A stretch of DNA of 64,000 bases from the NCBI RefSeq assembly GCF_900110575.1, contig NZ_FOEF01000027.1:1-64000 (forward strand), in the 5' to 3' direction. Position numbers and translations under genes: made by a program. Numbering within the stretch: the first letter of the stretch is position 1; every line of letters begins with the position of its first letter. Shown here in pieces: positions 8,191 through 16,637 of the stretch. The notes beneath the pieces were generated by a model that made no database searches, was not told the origin of the DNA, and worked only from the letters and a program-made list of their open reading frames with translations. The DNA is from Amycolatopsis saalfeldensis. Lineage in GTDB: Bacteria; Actinomycetota; Actinomycetes; Mycobacteriales; Pseudonocardiaceae.

Positions 8191-9816
8191 GTGCTGAACC
8201 GTCTCGTCGACCGGCTGCTGGGCCTGCCGAAGGCCGAGGGCCCGGCGCCGGTGGTCACCAAGGACCTGCGGGTCCCGATGCCCGACGGCGTCCACCTGCT
8301 GACCGACCGCTACGCGCCGGCCGGCACGCACTCCGCGCCGGTGGTGCTGGTCCGCACGCCGTACGGCCGCAGCGGTCTGCTGTCGAAGCTGTTCGGCGAC
8401 ACCTTCGCGCGCCACGGGCTGCAGACGGTCATCCAAAGCACCCGCGGCAGCTTCGGCTCGGAAGGCGAGTTCCGCCCGTTCCACCTCGAACGCGAGGACG
8501 GCGTCGCGACCGCCGAGTGGCTGCGCGCGCAGCCGTGGTGCGACGGGCGGCTGGCCATGGCGGGCGCGAGCTACCTCGGGCACACGCAGTGGGCGGTCGG
8601 GCCGTACCTCGACCCGCCGCTGGAGGCGATGTGCCTCGGCGTCACGGCGTCGCAGTTCATCACCAACTTCTACCCGGGCGGCGTGCTCGCGGCGGACGAC
8701 ATGGTGTCGTGGGCTTCGATGATCGGGCGGCAGGAGCAGCGGTTCGCCGCGCTGCCGAATCCGTTCCAGAACCGCAAGACCCGCGCGGCCATGGCACACC
8801 TGCCGGTGAGCGCTTCCGACGTCGCCGCCATCGGGAAGCCGGTGAAGTTCCTCGAGGACGTCACCGCGCACGCGGAGCCGGGCGACGACTACTGGGCCAT
8901 GTCCGACCACAGCGCCGGCGTCGCCGATCTGACCGTGCCGGTGACCATGGTGAGCGGCTGGTACGACCTGTTCGTCCGCGCCCAGCTGCGGGACTTCGTC
9001 ACCCTGCAGAACGCCGGGCGCGCGCCGCGGATCACCATCGGCCCGTGGTCGCACGGCGAGCCGGCCAGCCTGCGCGTGATGATCCAGGACCAGCTGGGCT
9101 TCCTGCGCGCGCACCTGGCCGACGACCGCACGCAGCTGCAGCGCTCCCCCGTGCGGATCTACCTGCAGCAGGCCTCGACCTGGCTGGACTTCGAGCAGTG
9201 GCCGCCCGCGTCGACGGCCACGTCCTCGCACCTGCGCCCGGTCGGCGGGCTGGGTGAGCCCTTCGACGGCGAGGCCCGGCCGACGCCGTTCACCTACGAC
9301 CCGGCGGACCCGACACCCGCGGTCGGCGGCCCGCTGCTCTCCGGCGACAACAAGCAGCAGGACAACAAGGACATCGAGGCGCGCGACGACGTGCTGGTGT
9401 TCACCGGCGAGCCGCTGGTGAACGACCTCGACGTGATCGGCGACGTCAGCGCCACCGTCTTCGTGCGCACCGAACTCGGCCACGCGGACGTGTACGTGCG
9501 GGTCTGCGACGTCGACCAGGGCGGCCTTTCCCGCAACGTCACCGAAGGCATCCTGCGGCTGCGCCCCGGCCGGCCGGAAGCCGACGCCGACGGCGTGGTG
9601 ACGGCGGAGGTTCCGCTGGACCCGACGGCCTACCGCTTCCGCCGCGGGCACCGGCTGCGCGTGCAGGTCGCGGGCGGCGCGTTCCCGCGCTTCGCCCGCA
9701 ACCACGGGACCGGCGAACCGGTGGCCGCCGCCGTCGACGGCAAGCCGAACCGGTTCGAGGTGTTCCACGACGCGGCGCACCCTTCGCGGATCACGCTGCC
9801 CGTCTTCACCCCGTGA
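8191..9816 (+). CDS. CocE/NonD family (S15) serine hydrolase
   Basis: This 541-residue protein has an N-terminal alpha/beta hydrolase domain and a C-terminal jelly-roll domain (about 345-541), the CocE and X-prolyl dipeptidyl peptidase layout. The nucleophile is Ser127 in G-A-S-Y-L-G. The acid and histidine lie in the SGWYDLFV and TIGPWSHGE motifs. RTPYGRSGL supplies the oxyanion region. Members hydrolyse esters or acylated amines; the substrate here is unknown. The GTG start is preceded by AAAGGGGA at 8178-8185. It converges on and overlaps the metallophosphoesterase gene by 11 bases. Confidence 0.88.
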   Translation: MLNRLVDRLLGLPKAEGPAPVVTKDLRVPMPDGVHLLTDRYAPAGTHSAPVVLVRTPYGRSGLLSKLFGDTFARHGLQTVIQSTRGSFGSEGEFRPFHLEREDGVATAEWLRAQPWCDGRLAMAGASYLGHTQWAVGPYLDPPLEAMCLGVTASQFITNFYPGGVLAADDMVSWASMIGRQEQRFAALPNPFQNRKTRAAMAHLPVSASDVAAIGKPVKFLEDVTAHAEPGDDYWAMSDHSAGVADLTVPVTMVSGWYDLFVRAQLRDFVTLQNAGRAPRITIGPWSHGEPASLRVMIQDQLGFLRAHLADDRTQLQRSPVRIYLQQASTWLDFEQWPPASTATSSHLRPVGGLGEPFDGEARPTPFTYDPADPTPAVGGPLLSGDNKQQDNKDIEARDDVLVFTGEPLVNDLDVIGDVSATVFVRTELGHADVYVRVCDVDQGGLSRNVTEGILRLRPGRPEADADGVVTAEVPLDPTAYRFRRGHRLRVQVAGGAFPRFARNHGTGEPVAAAVDGKPNRFEVFHDAAHPSRITLPVFTP

Positions 9817-10573
9817 ACGGCACCACCCGCTGATGGCTGGTGAGCCGGCCGTCGTCGTGCAGCACGTGGAGCAGCAGCGACGGCGGCCGCTCGAATTCGA
9901 GCGGGCCGCCCTCGTCCCAGCCGCGGTCGGCGCCAGGCTCGACCGGCAGCAGCGAGCCGGACACGACGCCGGGCGCGATACGGACGGGCACGCCCGCGAA
10001 CGTCGTGCCCGCGCCGGTGTGGACGTGGCCGCAGAGCAGCGCGGCGATGCCCGGGTGCCGCCGGACGACCTCGGCCAGCCGTTCCTCGCCGGTCTGGCGG
10101 ATGGCGTCCACGAGCGGGACGCCGACCTCCACCGGCGGGTGGTGGAACGCGACGAGCGACGGTCCTTTGTGGCCGGTGAGCACCTCGTCGAGCCAGGCCA
10201 GCGTCTCGTCGGCGAGGTAGCCGGCGCCGCGGCCCGGGATGGTCGAATCGCACATCGCGATGAGGACTCCCCCGAGGTCCGCCGCCAGGTTCACCGGCGC
10301 GTCGCCGGGCGCCTGCTCCAGCAGGATCTCGCGGAACGGCGCGCGGACGTCGTGGTTGCCCGGGCAGACGAGCACCGGCGCGGGGTTCTTGAGCAGCTCC
10401 GCGGCACGGCGGTACTCCTCGGGCCGGCCGTGGTCGGCGATGTCGCCGGTGACGAGCACGGCGTCCGCCGGCCGCGCGAGGTTGCCCAGGTAGTCCAGCA
10501 CCGCCGCCGCGCGGGCGTCGGCGCGCTCGCCGCCGTCCAGGTGGATGTCGGACAGGTGCGCGAAGATCTTCAT
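9806..10573 (-). CDS. Metallophosphoesterase, CpdA-like cyclic nucleotide phosphodiesterase family
   Basis: This 255-residue cytoplasmic enzyme carries all the class III motifs for a di-metal centre: SDIHLD (7-13), GDIADH, GNHD, AFHHPP and GHVHTG. Relatives hydrolyse cAMP or other phosphodiesters; specificity is not readable here. It begins five bases after the stop of a GntR regulator on the same strand, so the two form an operon that diverges from a class V aminotransferase. Confidence 0.88.
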   Translation of the reverse strand: MKIFAHLSDIHLDGGERADARAAAVLDYLGNLARPADAVLVTGDIADHGRPEEYRRAAELLKNPAPVLVCPGNHDVRAPFREILLEQAPGDAPVNLAADLGGVLIAMCDSTIPGRGAGYLADETLAWLDEVLTGHKGPSLVAFHHPPVEVGVPLVDAIRQTGEERLAEVVRRHPGIAALLCGHVHTGAGTTFAGVPVRIAPGVVSGSLLPVEPGADRGWDEGGPLEFERPPSLLLHVLHDDGRLTSHQRVVPFTG

Positions 10574-10578
10574 GCGGA

Positions 10579-11202
10579 TCAGCCCCTTTCTATGTAGGCC
10601 AGCGCTTTGACCCAGTTGCGGACCAGCAGCGCCGACGCGCCGGGCAGGTCGCCCTCGCGCAGCGCGGACGCGATTCCCCGGTGCTCGTCGATGCTCTCGG
10701 CCGCTCGCGAGGCACCGCCGAAGTACACCGCCTCGTAGCGCTTGAGCAGCGGCTTCGTCTGATCGATCAGCCGCATCAGGTGCGGGTTTCCACAGCGGGA
10801 CAACAACAACGCGTGCCAGCGATCGTCCACAGCGGACAGATCCGGCCCGGCGGGCAGCGCCGCCATCTCCTCGGCCAGCCGGTCCAGCCGGTCCGGCAGC
10901 GAGGACAGGTCGAGCGGCGAGGTCCAGCGCAGGGCGAGTGACTCCAGCTCGGCCACGAGCGGGTACAGCCGCCGGGCCTCCTCCGGATCGAACGGCGCGA
11001 CGAGGAACCCGCGGCCCGGCGCGGCGACCAGCAGGCCGCGGTCGGCCAGCCCGATCAGCGCCTCGCGCAACGGCGTCCGGCTGACCCCGAGCTCGCGCGC
11101 CAGGTGCACCTCGTTGATCCGGGCGTCGGCGACCAGGCGGCCGTCGAGCACCCGCGTGGTGATCTCCTCGATCAGGTCGCCGCGCAGGAGTCGCTTGGTC
11201 AT
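10579..11202 (-). CDS. GntR family regulator with FCD domain
   Basis: This 207-residue regulator has a winged helix-turn-helix at about 8-70 (ADARINEVHLARELGVSRTPLREALIGL) and a compact FCD domain of helices after residue 78. Typical FCD histidines are present (DRWHALLLSRCGN and EHRGIA). It is divergent from an aminotransferase gene and co-transcribed with a phosphodiesterase. The shared 47-base intergenic region carries two directly repeated sites, suggesting that it represses both directions. Confidence 0.9.
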   Translation of the reverse strand: MTKRLLRGDLIEEITTRVLDGRLVADARINEVHLARELGVSRTPLREALIGLADRGLLVAAPGRGFLVAPFDPEEARRLYPLVAELESLALRWTSPLDLSSLPDRLDRLAEEMAALPAGPDLSAVDDRWHALLLSRCGNPHLMRLIDQTKPLLKRYEAVYFGGASRAAESIDEHRGIASALREGDLPGASALLVRNWVKALAYIERG

Positions 11203-11208
11203 GCCCGG

Positions 11209-11243
11209 CAGTATTGCATGCAGAAGGCCAGTACTGTATTCAG
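11209..11243. promoter_or_regulatory. Paired direct-repeat operator between GntR regulator and aminotransferase
   Basis: CAGTATTGCATGCAG (11209-11223) and CAGTACTGTATTCAG (11229-11243) match at 12 of 15 positions and start exactly 20 bases apart, about two helical turns, so both would face the same side of DNA. They fill almost the whole gap between the divergent start codons at 11202 and 11250. This placement and the neighbouring FCD regulator make them its likely binding sites. Confidence 0.5.
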
Positions 11244-11249
11244 TTGGGC

Positions 11250-12455
11250 ATGGCCAGTTTCCTGCCCGCCGACGTCGCCCGTGCCCGCGCCGAGACGCCC
11301 GGCTGCACCGGTGCCGCCCACTTCAACAACGCCGGATCCGCGCTCCCGCCGTCGCGGGTCACCGACACGATGGTCGACTACCTGCGTCATGAAGCGCTGG
11401 TCGGCGGTTACGAAGCCGCCGCCGAGGCCGCCGAGCGCACCGAGGCGGTGTACGCGTCGGTCGCGCGGCTGCTCAACGCGGACGTCGACGACATCGCGCT
11501 GACGGACAACGCGACCCGCTCGTGGCAGGCGGTGTTCTACGCGCTGCCGTTCAAGGCCGGCGACCGGATCCTGACCTCGCGCGCCGAGTACGCGAGCAAC
11601 GCGATCGCCTTCCTGCAGATCGCGCGCCGCACCGGCGCCCGCGTGGAGGTCGTGGCCGACGACGACGCCGGCCAGCTCGACGTCGACGACCTGCGCGCCC
11701 GGATCGACGACGACGTGAAGCTCGTCGCCGTCAGCCACGTGCCGACGCAGGGCGGGCTGGTGAACCCGGCCGAGGCGATCGGCGCGGTGACCTCGGCCGC
11801 CGGCATCCCGTACCTGCTCGACGCGTGCCAGTCGGCCGGGCAGCTCGACCTCGACGTCACCCGCATCCGGTGCGACGCGCTGAGCGCCACCGGCCGCAAG
11901 TACCTGCGCGGGCCTCGTGGCACCGGATTCCTCTACGTGCACCCGCGGCTGCGCGACCGGCTGGAGCCGGCGATGCTCGACCTGTACTCCGCCAGCTGGG
12001 AATCGCCGACGGAGTACGTGGTGCACCCGACGGCGAAGCGGTTCGAGGTCTGGGAACGCGACTTCGCCGCCGTGCTCGGCCTCGGCGCAGCCGTCGACTA
12101 CGCGCTGGAGTGGGGCCTGCCGGCGATCGAAGAACGTGTCGCCGCGATGGCCGCCACGATGCGGTCACGCTTCGGCGAGATCCCCGGAGTGCGGGTCCAC
12201 GACGTCGGGGCGCGCCGGTGCGGGCTGGTTTCGTTCAGCCTCGCCGGGCTGCCCGCCGAGCAGGTCAAGGCCCGGCTGACGGAGGCGAAGATCAACACCA
12301 GCGTCACCCACGCGGTGTCCGCGCAGTACGACTTCACCGCCCGCGGCCTGCCCGACCTGGTCCGCGCGTCCGTGCACTACTACAACAACGACGACGAGAT
12401 CGACCTGCTGGTCCGCGAAGTGACCCGGCTGGCTCAGGACTCCCGCAGCAGCTGA
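11250..12455 (+). CDS. Class V aminotransferase-fold PLP enzyme (cysteine desulfurase-like)
   Basis: This 401-residue PLP enzyme has the class V layout. Phosphate-binding residues are in TDNATRSWQ, the PLP-stacking aspartate in YLLDACQSAGQ (D/Q pair), and the Schiff-base lysine in SATGRKYLRGPRGTGFLYV (lysine after the GR). The N-terminal HFNNAGSALP motif matches the isopenicillin N epimerase and selenocysteine lyase-like branch. It lacks an obvious cysteine loop of true sulfur donors, so aminotransferase, lyase or epimerase activity are all possible. I start at the ATG at 11250, since the upstream ATG at 11214 would lie inside the paired operator. Its 3' end overlaps the convergent acyl-CoA dehydrogenase by 22 bases. 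Confidence 0.85.
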   Translation: MASFLPADVARARAETPGCTGAAHFNNAGSALPPSRVTDTMVDYLRHEALVGGYEAAAEAAERTEAVYASVARLLNADVDDIALTDNATRSWQAVFYALPFKAGDRILTSRAEYASNAIAFLQIARRTGARVEVVADDDAGQLDVDDLRARIDDDVKLVAVSHVPTQGGLVNPAEAIGAVTSAAGIPYLLDACQSAGQLDLDVTRIRCDALSATGRKYLRGPRGTGFLYVHPRLRDRLEPAMLDLYSASWESPTEYVVHPTAKRFEVWERDFAAVLGLGAAVDYALEWGLPAIEERVAAMAATMRSRFGEIPGVRVHDVGARRCGLVSFSLAGLPAEQVKARLTEAKINTSVTHAVSAQYDFTARGLPDLVRASVHYYNNDDEIDLLVREVTRLAQDSRSS

Positions 12456-13585
12456 CGGGCGATGACCAGTTTCTGGATTTCGCTGGTGCCCTCGTAGATC
12501 CGGAACAGCCGCGCGTCGCGGTAAATCCGCTCGACCGTGACACCGCGCAGGTAGCCGGCCCCGCCGTGGACCTGCACGGCGCGGTCGGCGACGCGGCCCA
12601 GCATCTCCGTGCAGAACAGCTTCGCCGAGGACGGGCCGAGCTTCCGGTCCTCGCCCGAGTCGTACGCCGCGGCGGCCTCGTGCACCATCGCGCGCCCGGC
12701 GGCGAGTTCGGCGTGCGACTCGGCCAGCAACGCCTGCACCAGCTGGTACTCGCCGATCGGCCGGCCACCCTGGCGCGCGGTGCGGGCGTACGCGACAGCC
12801 TCGCCCAGCGCGCGCTCCGCCATGCCGACGCACAGCGCGGCGATGTGCAGGCGGCCGCGAGCCAGCGACGCCATCGCGATCCGGTAGCCCTGCCCCTCCT
12901 CGCCGACGAGCGCGCTCACCGGCACCTCGACGTCGTCGAAGAACACCTCCGCGGTCCACGCGCCGGCCTGGCCCATCTTCTTGTCGTGCGGCCCGACGGT
13001 GACGCCCTTCGAGCCGGCGGGCACGAGCAGCGCGGAGATCCCGTCCCGGCCGGTGCTGCCCGGTTCGGTGCGGGCGAACACCACGAACAGTTCGGCGAGC
13101 GGCGCGTTGGTGATGAAGCGCTTGACGCCGCTGAGCCGGAAGATTTCGCCGTCACGAACAGCGCGGCTGGTCAGCCCGCTCGGGTCCGAGCCCGCTTCGG
13201 CCTCGGTCAGCGCGAACGACGCGATGGCCTGCCCGGCAGCGAGCCGCGGCAGCCAGCGGGTGCGCTGGTCCGGCGTGCCGTAGGCGACGATCGCCTGGCC
13301 CGCGATGCCGTTGTTGGTGCCGAACAGCGAGCGGAACGCCGGGGTCGTGTAGCCCAGTTCGATCGCGAGCCGGACGTCCTCGCCCATGCCGAGGCCCAGC
13401 CCGCCGTACTCCTCGGGCAGCGCCCAGCCGAACAGGCCGAGCCCGGCCGCCTTCTCCCGGATCGCGGCGGGGATCTCGTCCCGCTCGTCGATCTCGGCCT
13501 CGACGGGCACGACCTCCTTGCGCACGAACTCGCGCACAGCGGCCAGCACCTGTCCGAAATCTTCGGCGTCCACTCGCACCTCCAC
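12434..13585 (-). CDS. Acyl-CoA dehydrogenase
   Basis: This 383-residue FAD enzyme catalyses alpha,beta-dehydrogenation of an acyl-CoA, passing electrons to ETF. The three-domain layout is complete. FASFALTEAEAGSDPSG-like flavin/substrate motif (here IASFALTEAEAGSDPSGL) lies near 123-140, MGQAGAWTAEVFFDDVEVP in the beta domain, and QVHGGAGYLRGVTVERIYRDAR plus YEGTSEIQ in the C-terminal helices. The catalytic glutamate is most likely the E of YEGTSE. Chain-length specificity is unknown. It stands alone and converges on the aminotransferase. Confidence 0.93.
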   Translation of the reverse strand: MEVRVDAEDFGQVLAAVREFVRKEVVPVEAEIDERDEIPAAIREKAAGLGLFGWALPEEYGGLGLGMGEDVRLAIELGYTTPAFRSLFGTNNGIAGQAIVAYGTPDQRTRWLPRLAAGQAIASFALTEAEAGSDPSGLTSRAVRDGEIFRLSGVKRFITNAPLAELFVVFARTEPGSTGRDGISALLVPAGSKGVTVGPHDKKMGQAGAWTAEVFFDDVEVPVSALVGEEGQGYRIAMASLARGRLHIAALCVGMAERALGEAVAYARTARQGGRPIGEYQLVQALLAESHAELAAGRAMVHEAAAAYDSGEDRKLGPSSAKLFCTEMLGRVADRAVQVHGGAGYLRGVTVERIYRDARLFRIYEGTSEIQKLVIARQLLRES

Positions 13586-13608
13586 GTCGTCCTTGAGCCA
13601 GACGCTAC

Positions 13609-14118
13609 TCAGCCGAACCAGCCCGCGACATCGACCCGGAACCCGTCGGCGGGCACCACGACGCGCAAGTCATCCTCGATCGCGCGGACGCGTTCGGCGC
13701 CGAGCGTGTCGACCCAATCGGCGCGCAGTTCCTCGAAGATCACCGCGGAACGGCGAAGCGAGTCGATCCCCCGCGGCGTCAGGCGGACGAGCTTGCGCCG
13801 CGCGTCGGCCGGGTCGTCAACGCGCTCGGCGTACCCGAGCCGGGCCAGGCGGTCGACGGTCTTGCCCGCGGCCTGCTTGGAGACGCCGAGGCGCCGTCCG
13901 AGCTCCGACGCCGTGGCCCCGTTCAGCCCGATCGCCTGCATGGCGAAGCCGTACGCGGGGCGGATGTCGGGGTGGCCCTGGCGCGCGAGCTCGGCGTGCA
14001 GGCGGTCGACGATCGTGCGGAAACCGCCGAACAGCAACAACGGCAGCTCGTAGCCGGGGGTATCCGGCTTGCCATATTCGACAACCTGGTTTACGTTTTG
14101 GTCAACCACGTTGTCCAT
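13609..14118 (-). CDS. MarR family transcriptional regulator
   Basis: This 169-residue protein has the winged helix fold of MarR: ATASELGRRLGVSKQAAGKTVDRLARLGYAERVDDPADARRKLVRLTPRG, including the DPADAR-RK wing. The start is the ATG at 14118. A longer upstream frame exists, but that region is the divergently transcribed AhpD-like gene. The two genes share only 21 bases between start codons, so the regulator probably controls its neighbour. MarR proteins of this type often sense phenolics or oxidants. Confidence 0.88.
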   Translation of the reverse strand: MDNVVDQNVNQVVEYGKPDTPGYELPLLLFGGFRTIVDRLHAELARQGHPDIRPAYGFAMQAIGLNGATASELGRRLGVSKQAAGKTVDRLARLGYAERVDDPADARRKLVRLTPRGIDSLRRSAVIFEELRADWVDTLGAERVRAIEDDLRVVVPADGFRVDVAGWFG

Positions 14119-14126
14119 CCTACGAG
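14098..14126 (+). promoter_or_regulatory. Promoter of the AhpD-like gene inside the 5' end of the MarR gene
   Basis: TTGGTC (14098-14103) and TACGAG (14121-14126) are 17 bases apart, placing the start of transcription near 14133. The -35 overlaps TGGT-N2-ACCA, a small palindrome, and the flanking GACAAC (14080) and GTTGTC (14110) are also inverted. A MarR dimer bound here would block this promoter and its own gene. Confidence 0.35.
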
Positions 14127-14139
14127 CCGGGAGTCCTCC

Positions 14140-14685
14140 GTGCATTTCCCCACACACACCGTCGATACCGCCCCGCCGTCCGCGCGCCGCTCCCTCACGG
14201 CGACCGCCGCCCAGTTCGGCGACGTGCCCGCTGCCGTCGCCCGCCTGGCGACGTCGCCGGAGCTGTTGAACGGCTTCCTGAAGCTCAGCGCGCTCTTCGA
14301 AACGACCACGCTGACGCCGCTCGCGCGCGAGACGCTGATCCTCACCATCGCGACCCGCAACGAGTGTCACTTCTGCGTTGCCATGCACACCGCGAAGCTG
14401 CTGAAGCTGGGCGCGCCCGCCGAAGTGGTGTCGGCGCTGCGCTCGTCTTCTGCACTGCCGTCGCCTGAATTGGAGGCCCTGCGCGCCTTCGTCCTGAAAG
14501 TGCTCGAGACGACGGGCGACGTGCCATCGGCGGACCTGGACGCGTTCCTCGACGCCGGTTTCACTCCGCAGCAGGCGCTGGAAGTGGTGCTCGGCATCGG
14601 CACCTACACGATGTCGACGTTCGCGAACCGCCTCGTGGCGGCCCCGCTGCACCCGAGCCTGGCCGAGCACGCCTGGACCGCGTGA
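14140..14685 (+). CDS. Carboxymuconolactone decarboxylase / AhpD-like protein
   Basis: This 181-residue protein has the AhpD fold with the catalytic pattern E-x2-C-x2-C-x3-H (NECHFCVAMH, about residues 73-82), known to reduce peroxides through a cysteine pair with the glutamate and histidine relaying protons. It starts at the GTG at 14140, preceded by GGGAG at 14129. The ORF extends further upstream but into the MarR gene. Pairing with a divergent MarR regulator suggests induction by oxidants. Alternative: a non-peroxidatic CMD-like enzyme of unknown substrate. Confidence 0.85.
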   Translation: MHFPTHTVDTAPPSARRSLTATAAQFGDVPAAVARLATSPELLNGFLKLSALFETTTLTPLARETLILTIATRNECHFCVAMHTAKLLKLGAPAEVVSALRSSSALPSPELEALRAFVLKVLETTGDVPSADLDAFLDAGFTPQQALEVVLGIGTYTMSTFANRLVAAPLHPSLAEHAWTA

Positions 14686-14703
14686 CCCGTACTCGACCGG
14701 ACT

Positions 14704-14735
14704 GCGGGGGCGGCGGCGGAATCCGCCGCCCCCGC
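14704..14735. terminator. Bidirectional terminator hairpin
   Basis: GCGGGGGCGGCGG and CCGCCGCCCCCGC form a perfect 13-bp stem with a six-base loop, in the 58-base gap between two convergent genes. Confidence 0.7.
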
Positions 14736-14743
14736 GGCATTCG

Positions 14744-15631
14744 TCAGGCCTTCTTCAACGTCACGACCGTCGTGTCGTCGACCGAGAGATTGGTGTTGTA
14801 GACGGGGTCGAGGGCGGTCGCCTGGGTGACGACCTCCGCCTGGCCCTTCTGGTACGGCGTGGTCCCGACCGGATCGACAGAGGCCTTCCACGGCACCGGC
14901 GCGCCCGGCGTGCACGCGACCTGGACCGAGTAGGTGCCGCGGATGATCACGTTGTGCTTGACCTGCGTGACCGAGCCGTTGAGCGTCACGGTCGCCGGCG
15001 CGGTGCACTCGACCGTGCCGTTCAGGCCGGCCTTGCCGTCGAGCGTGCTCGCGGTGCCGGCGGTGGCCACCTTGAGCCCGATGCCCAGCTCCGCGGGCGG
15101 GGCCGGGTTGGCGAGGTGGATCTCGCCGCGGGCGGCCGTCGCGCCGTTCTCGCAGTGCTGCTCGAACGTGGCGTCCAGCGTCTGCACGTAGCCGTGCGGA
15201 CCGAACAGGATGTTCTGCACCACGAACGAATCGGTGCTCTGGTTGCAGCCGCGGCCGTTGCCGCTCAGGTCCAGCCCCGGCTGCTGGGGCGCCTGGAACG
15301 GATAGCGGTGCGCGTCGGTGTACGTGCCGGCCGCCAGGGTCTGCCCCTGGGGCGCGGCGAGGTTCAGACTCCACCAGTCGCCGTTGGCGCCGGTGAGGCC
15401 CACGGAGATGTGGTTGCCGGCCTCGTCGGCGGTCACCGAGAGCCGGTCGTTGGCCGCGATGGAGTAGGCGTACGTGCCGCCGCCGGTGATGTAGTCACCC
15501 GCGTCGCCACTGAACGCGAGTGTCCCGGTCGCGACGCCCTGCGCCCCCGCCGGTGCCGCAACGGCCACCGCGGCCGCCGCCGAAAAGACGACGAGAGCCG
15601 CCGCTCTCTTGGCCATCTTGAGAATCTGCAC
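14744..15631 (-). CDS. Secreted protein of unknown function with a conserved Cys-containing repeat domain
   Basis: This 295-residue protein starts with an export signal: a KMAKRAAA positive patch, an alanine-rich core and a probable cleavage after APAGA. The mature part is beta-rich. It contains the recurring actinobacterial pattern G-x-GRGCN...F-V...FGPHG...FEQHCE-N-G-x-x-A-x-G-x-I-x-L-x-N (two cysteines that may bond). The last third, from about residue 200, is a second beta domain with a further cysteine pair. I know this pattern from extracellular proteins but no function is established. The GTG start at 15631 has AGGGGG six bases upstream. Expression as a single gene. Confidence 0.8.
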   Translation of the reverse strand: MQILKMAKRAAALVVFSAAAAVAVAAPAGAQGVATGTLAFSGDAGDYITGGGTYAYSIAANDRLSVTADEAGNHISVGLTGANGDWWSLNLAAPQGQTLAAGTYTDAHRYPFQAPQQPGLDLSGNGRGCNQSTDSFVVQNILFGPHGYVQTLDATFEQHCENGATAARGEIHLANPAPPAELGIGLKVATAGTASTLDGKAGLNGTVECTAPATVTLNGSVTQVKHNVIIRGTYSVQVACTPGAPVPWKASVDPVGTTPYQKGQAEVVTQATALDPVYNTNLSVDDTTVVTLKKA

Positions 15632-15896
15632 GAACTTCCCCCTGGTTCTGGTGCGAAACCTGCTGACCACTTTTCGACGGCGTCGCCGGTTCCGTTAGCA
15701 GGCGAACGGGTGACGCCGGCGTCGCGAAAAGGGGTTCCGGAACCCGCGGCGAAGATCACCCGTTCGGCCCAAGGCAACGATGTATCTCGCGGCCCCGCAC
15801 CGGTCTCCTGAACCGTGCTACCCGCGACGTGCTGCACGGTGGCCGGGCCTGTCGAGGGGGCAGACCCGGCCCCGGCAGATGAGGCGTCAGCAGCAC

Positions 15897-15936
15897 GAAG
15901 GCCTCCACCCCGGCGACGGTCGGGCTGGAGGCCTTC
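15897..15936 (-). terminator. Terminator hairpin downstream of tRNA-Val
   Basis: GAAGGCCTCCA and TGGAGGCCTTC form a perfect 11-bp stem, continued inside by CCCG/CGGG. It lies about 40 bases beyond the tRNA 3' end on the minus strand, with no T-run. A second weaker stem, GGCCGGG/CCCGGCC at 15841-15871, follows. The rest of the roughly 300-base gap to the secreted protein shows nothing else. Confidence 0.55.
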
Positions 15937-15974
15937 CTCTGGTCAAGGCTGATCGTGAGTGGGCTGATTTCCGG

Positions 15975-16046
15975 TGGGCGCAGCAGGGTTCGAACCTGCG
16001 ACCGCTCGGGTGTAAACCGAGTGCTCTTCCGCTGAGCTATGCGCCC
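15975..16046 (-). tRNA. tRNA-Val (anticodon TAC)
   Basis: The acceptor stem GGGCGCA/TGCGCCC, D-arm GCTC...GAGC, anticodon stem CTCGG/CCGAG with loop TTTACAC, and T-arm GCAGG-TTCGAAC-CCTGC are all intact. The loop positions 34-36 are TAC, so it reads GTA and other valine codons. The CCA end is not encoded: the discriminator A is followed by CCGG. Confidence 0.97.
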
Positions 16047-16102
16047 CGTGGCGACGCCCGCGCCCGGGCGAACCAGGACAACGGGCGCCGCCGGGAAGAT
16101 CG

Positions 16103-16564
16103 TCAGGCCAGTTCGGCCACGGCCTTCTTCCAGGCCTGCTGGTCGCGGGCCTCGCCGGGCTGGTTGACCTCCGCGAAGCGCACCACACCGTCGGTGTCGA
16201 TCAGGAAGGTGCCGCGCAGCGCGAGGCCGGCCTTGTCGTTGAAGACGCCGTAGGACTGCGCCACCTCGCCGTGCGGCCAGAAGTCCGAGAGCAGCGGGAA
16301 CTGGTAGTTCTCCTGCTTGGCCCAGACCTTCAGCGAGAAGACCGCGTCACACGAGATGCCGAGCACCTGGACACCCTTGGTGTCGTAGTCCGAGAACTCG
16401 TCCCGGAGCTGGCACAGCTCCCCGGTGCAGACCCCGCTGAACGCGAACGGGAAGAACACCAGCAGCACCGGCTTCTCGCCCTTGAAGGACGACAGCTGGA
16501 CGGGCTGCTTGTTGTAGTCGTTGAGCGTGAAGTCAGGGGCTGGTGAGCCGACCTCGACGGCCAT
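16103..16564 (-). CDS. ahpE: Peroxiredoxin, AhpE type
   Basis: This 153-residue thiol peroxidase reduces hydroperoxides and peroxynitrite in the cytoplasm. Its length equals that of mycobacterial AhpE. The peroxidatic cysteine is Cys46 in PFAFSGVCTGEL; a second cysteine, Cys51, follows five residues later. The start is the ATG at 16564 with AGAGGA upstream; the longer ORF adds an unlikely N-terminus. It lies with DUF3052 and aceE, as in Mycobacterium tuberculosis around Rv2238c-Rv2241, supporting the call. In mycobacteria AhpE is reduced by mycothiol-dependent partners. Confidence 0.9.
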   Translation of the reverse strand: MAVEVGSPAPDFTLNDYNKQPVQLSSFKGEKPVLLVFFPFAFSGVCTGELCQLRDEFSDYDTKGVQVLGISCDAVFSLKVWAKQENYQFPLLSDFWPHGEVAQSYGVFNDKAGLALRGTFLIDTDGVVRFAEVNQPGEARDQQAWKKAVAELA

Positions 16565-16637
16565 GCGGCGATTCCTCTCCAGAGCGGACACGGGCCTGCG
16601 CCGACAACCCTATCGTGTCAGCGGCGCAGGCCCGGGC

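Noticed and set aside
13609..14670. 353-residue version of the MarR protein
   Set aside because: Its N-terminal half is antisense to the AhpD-like gene; the MarR fold starts at the ATG at 14118.
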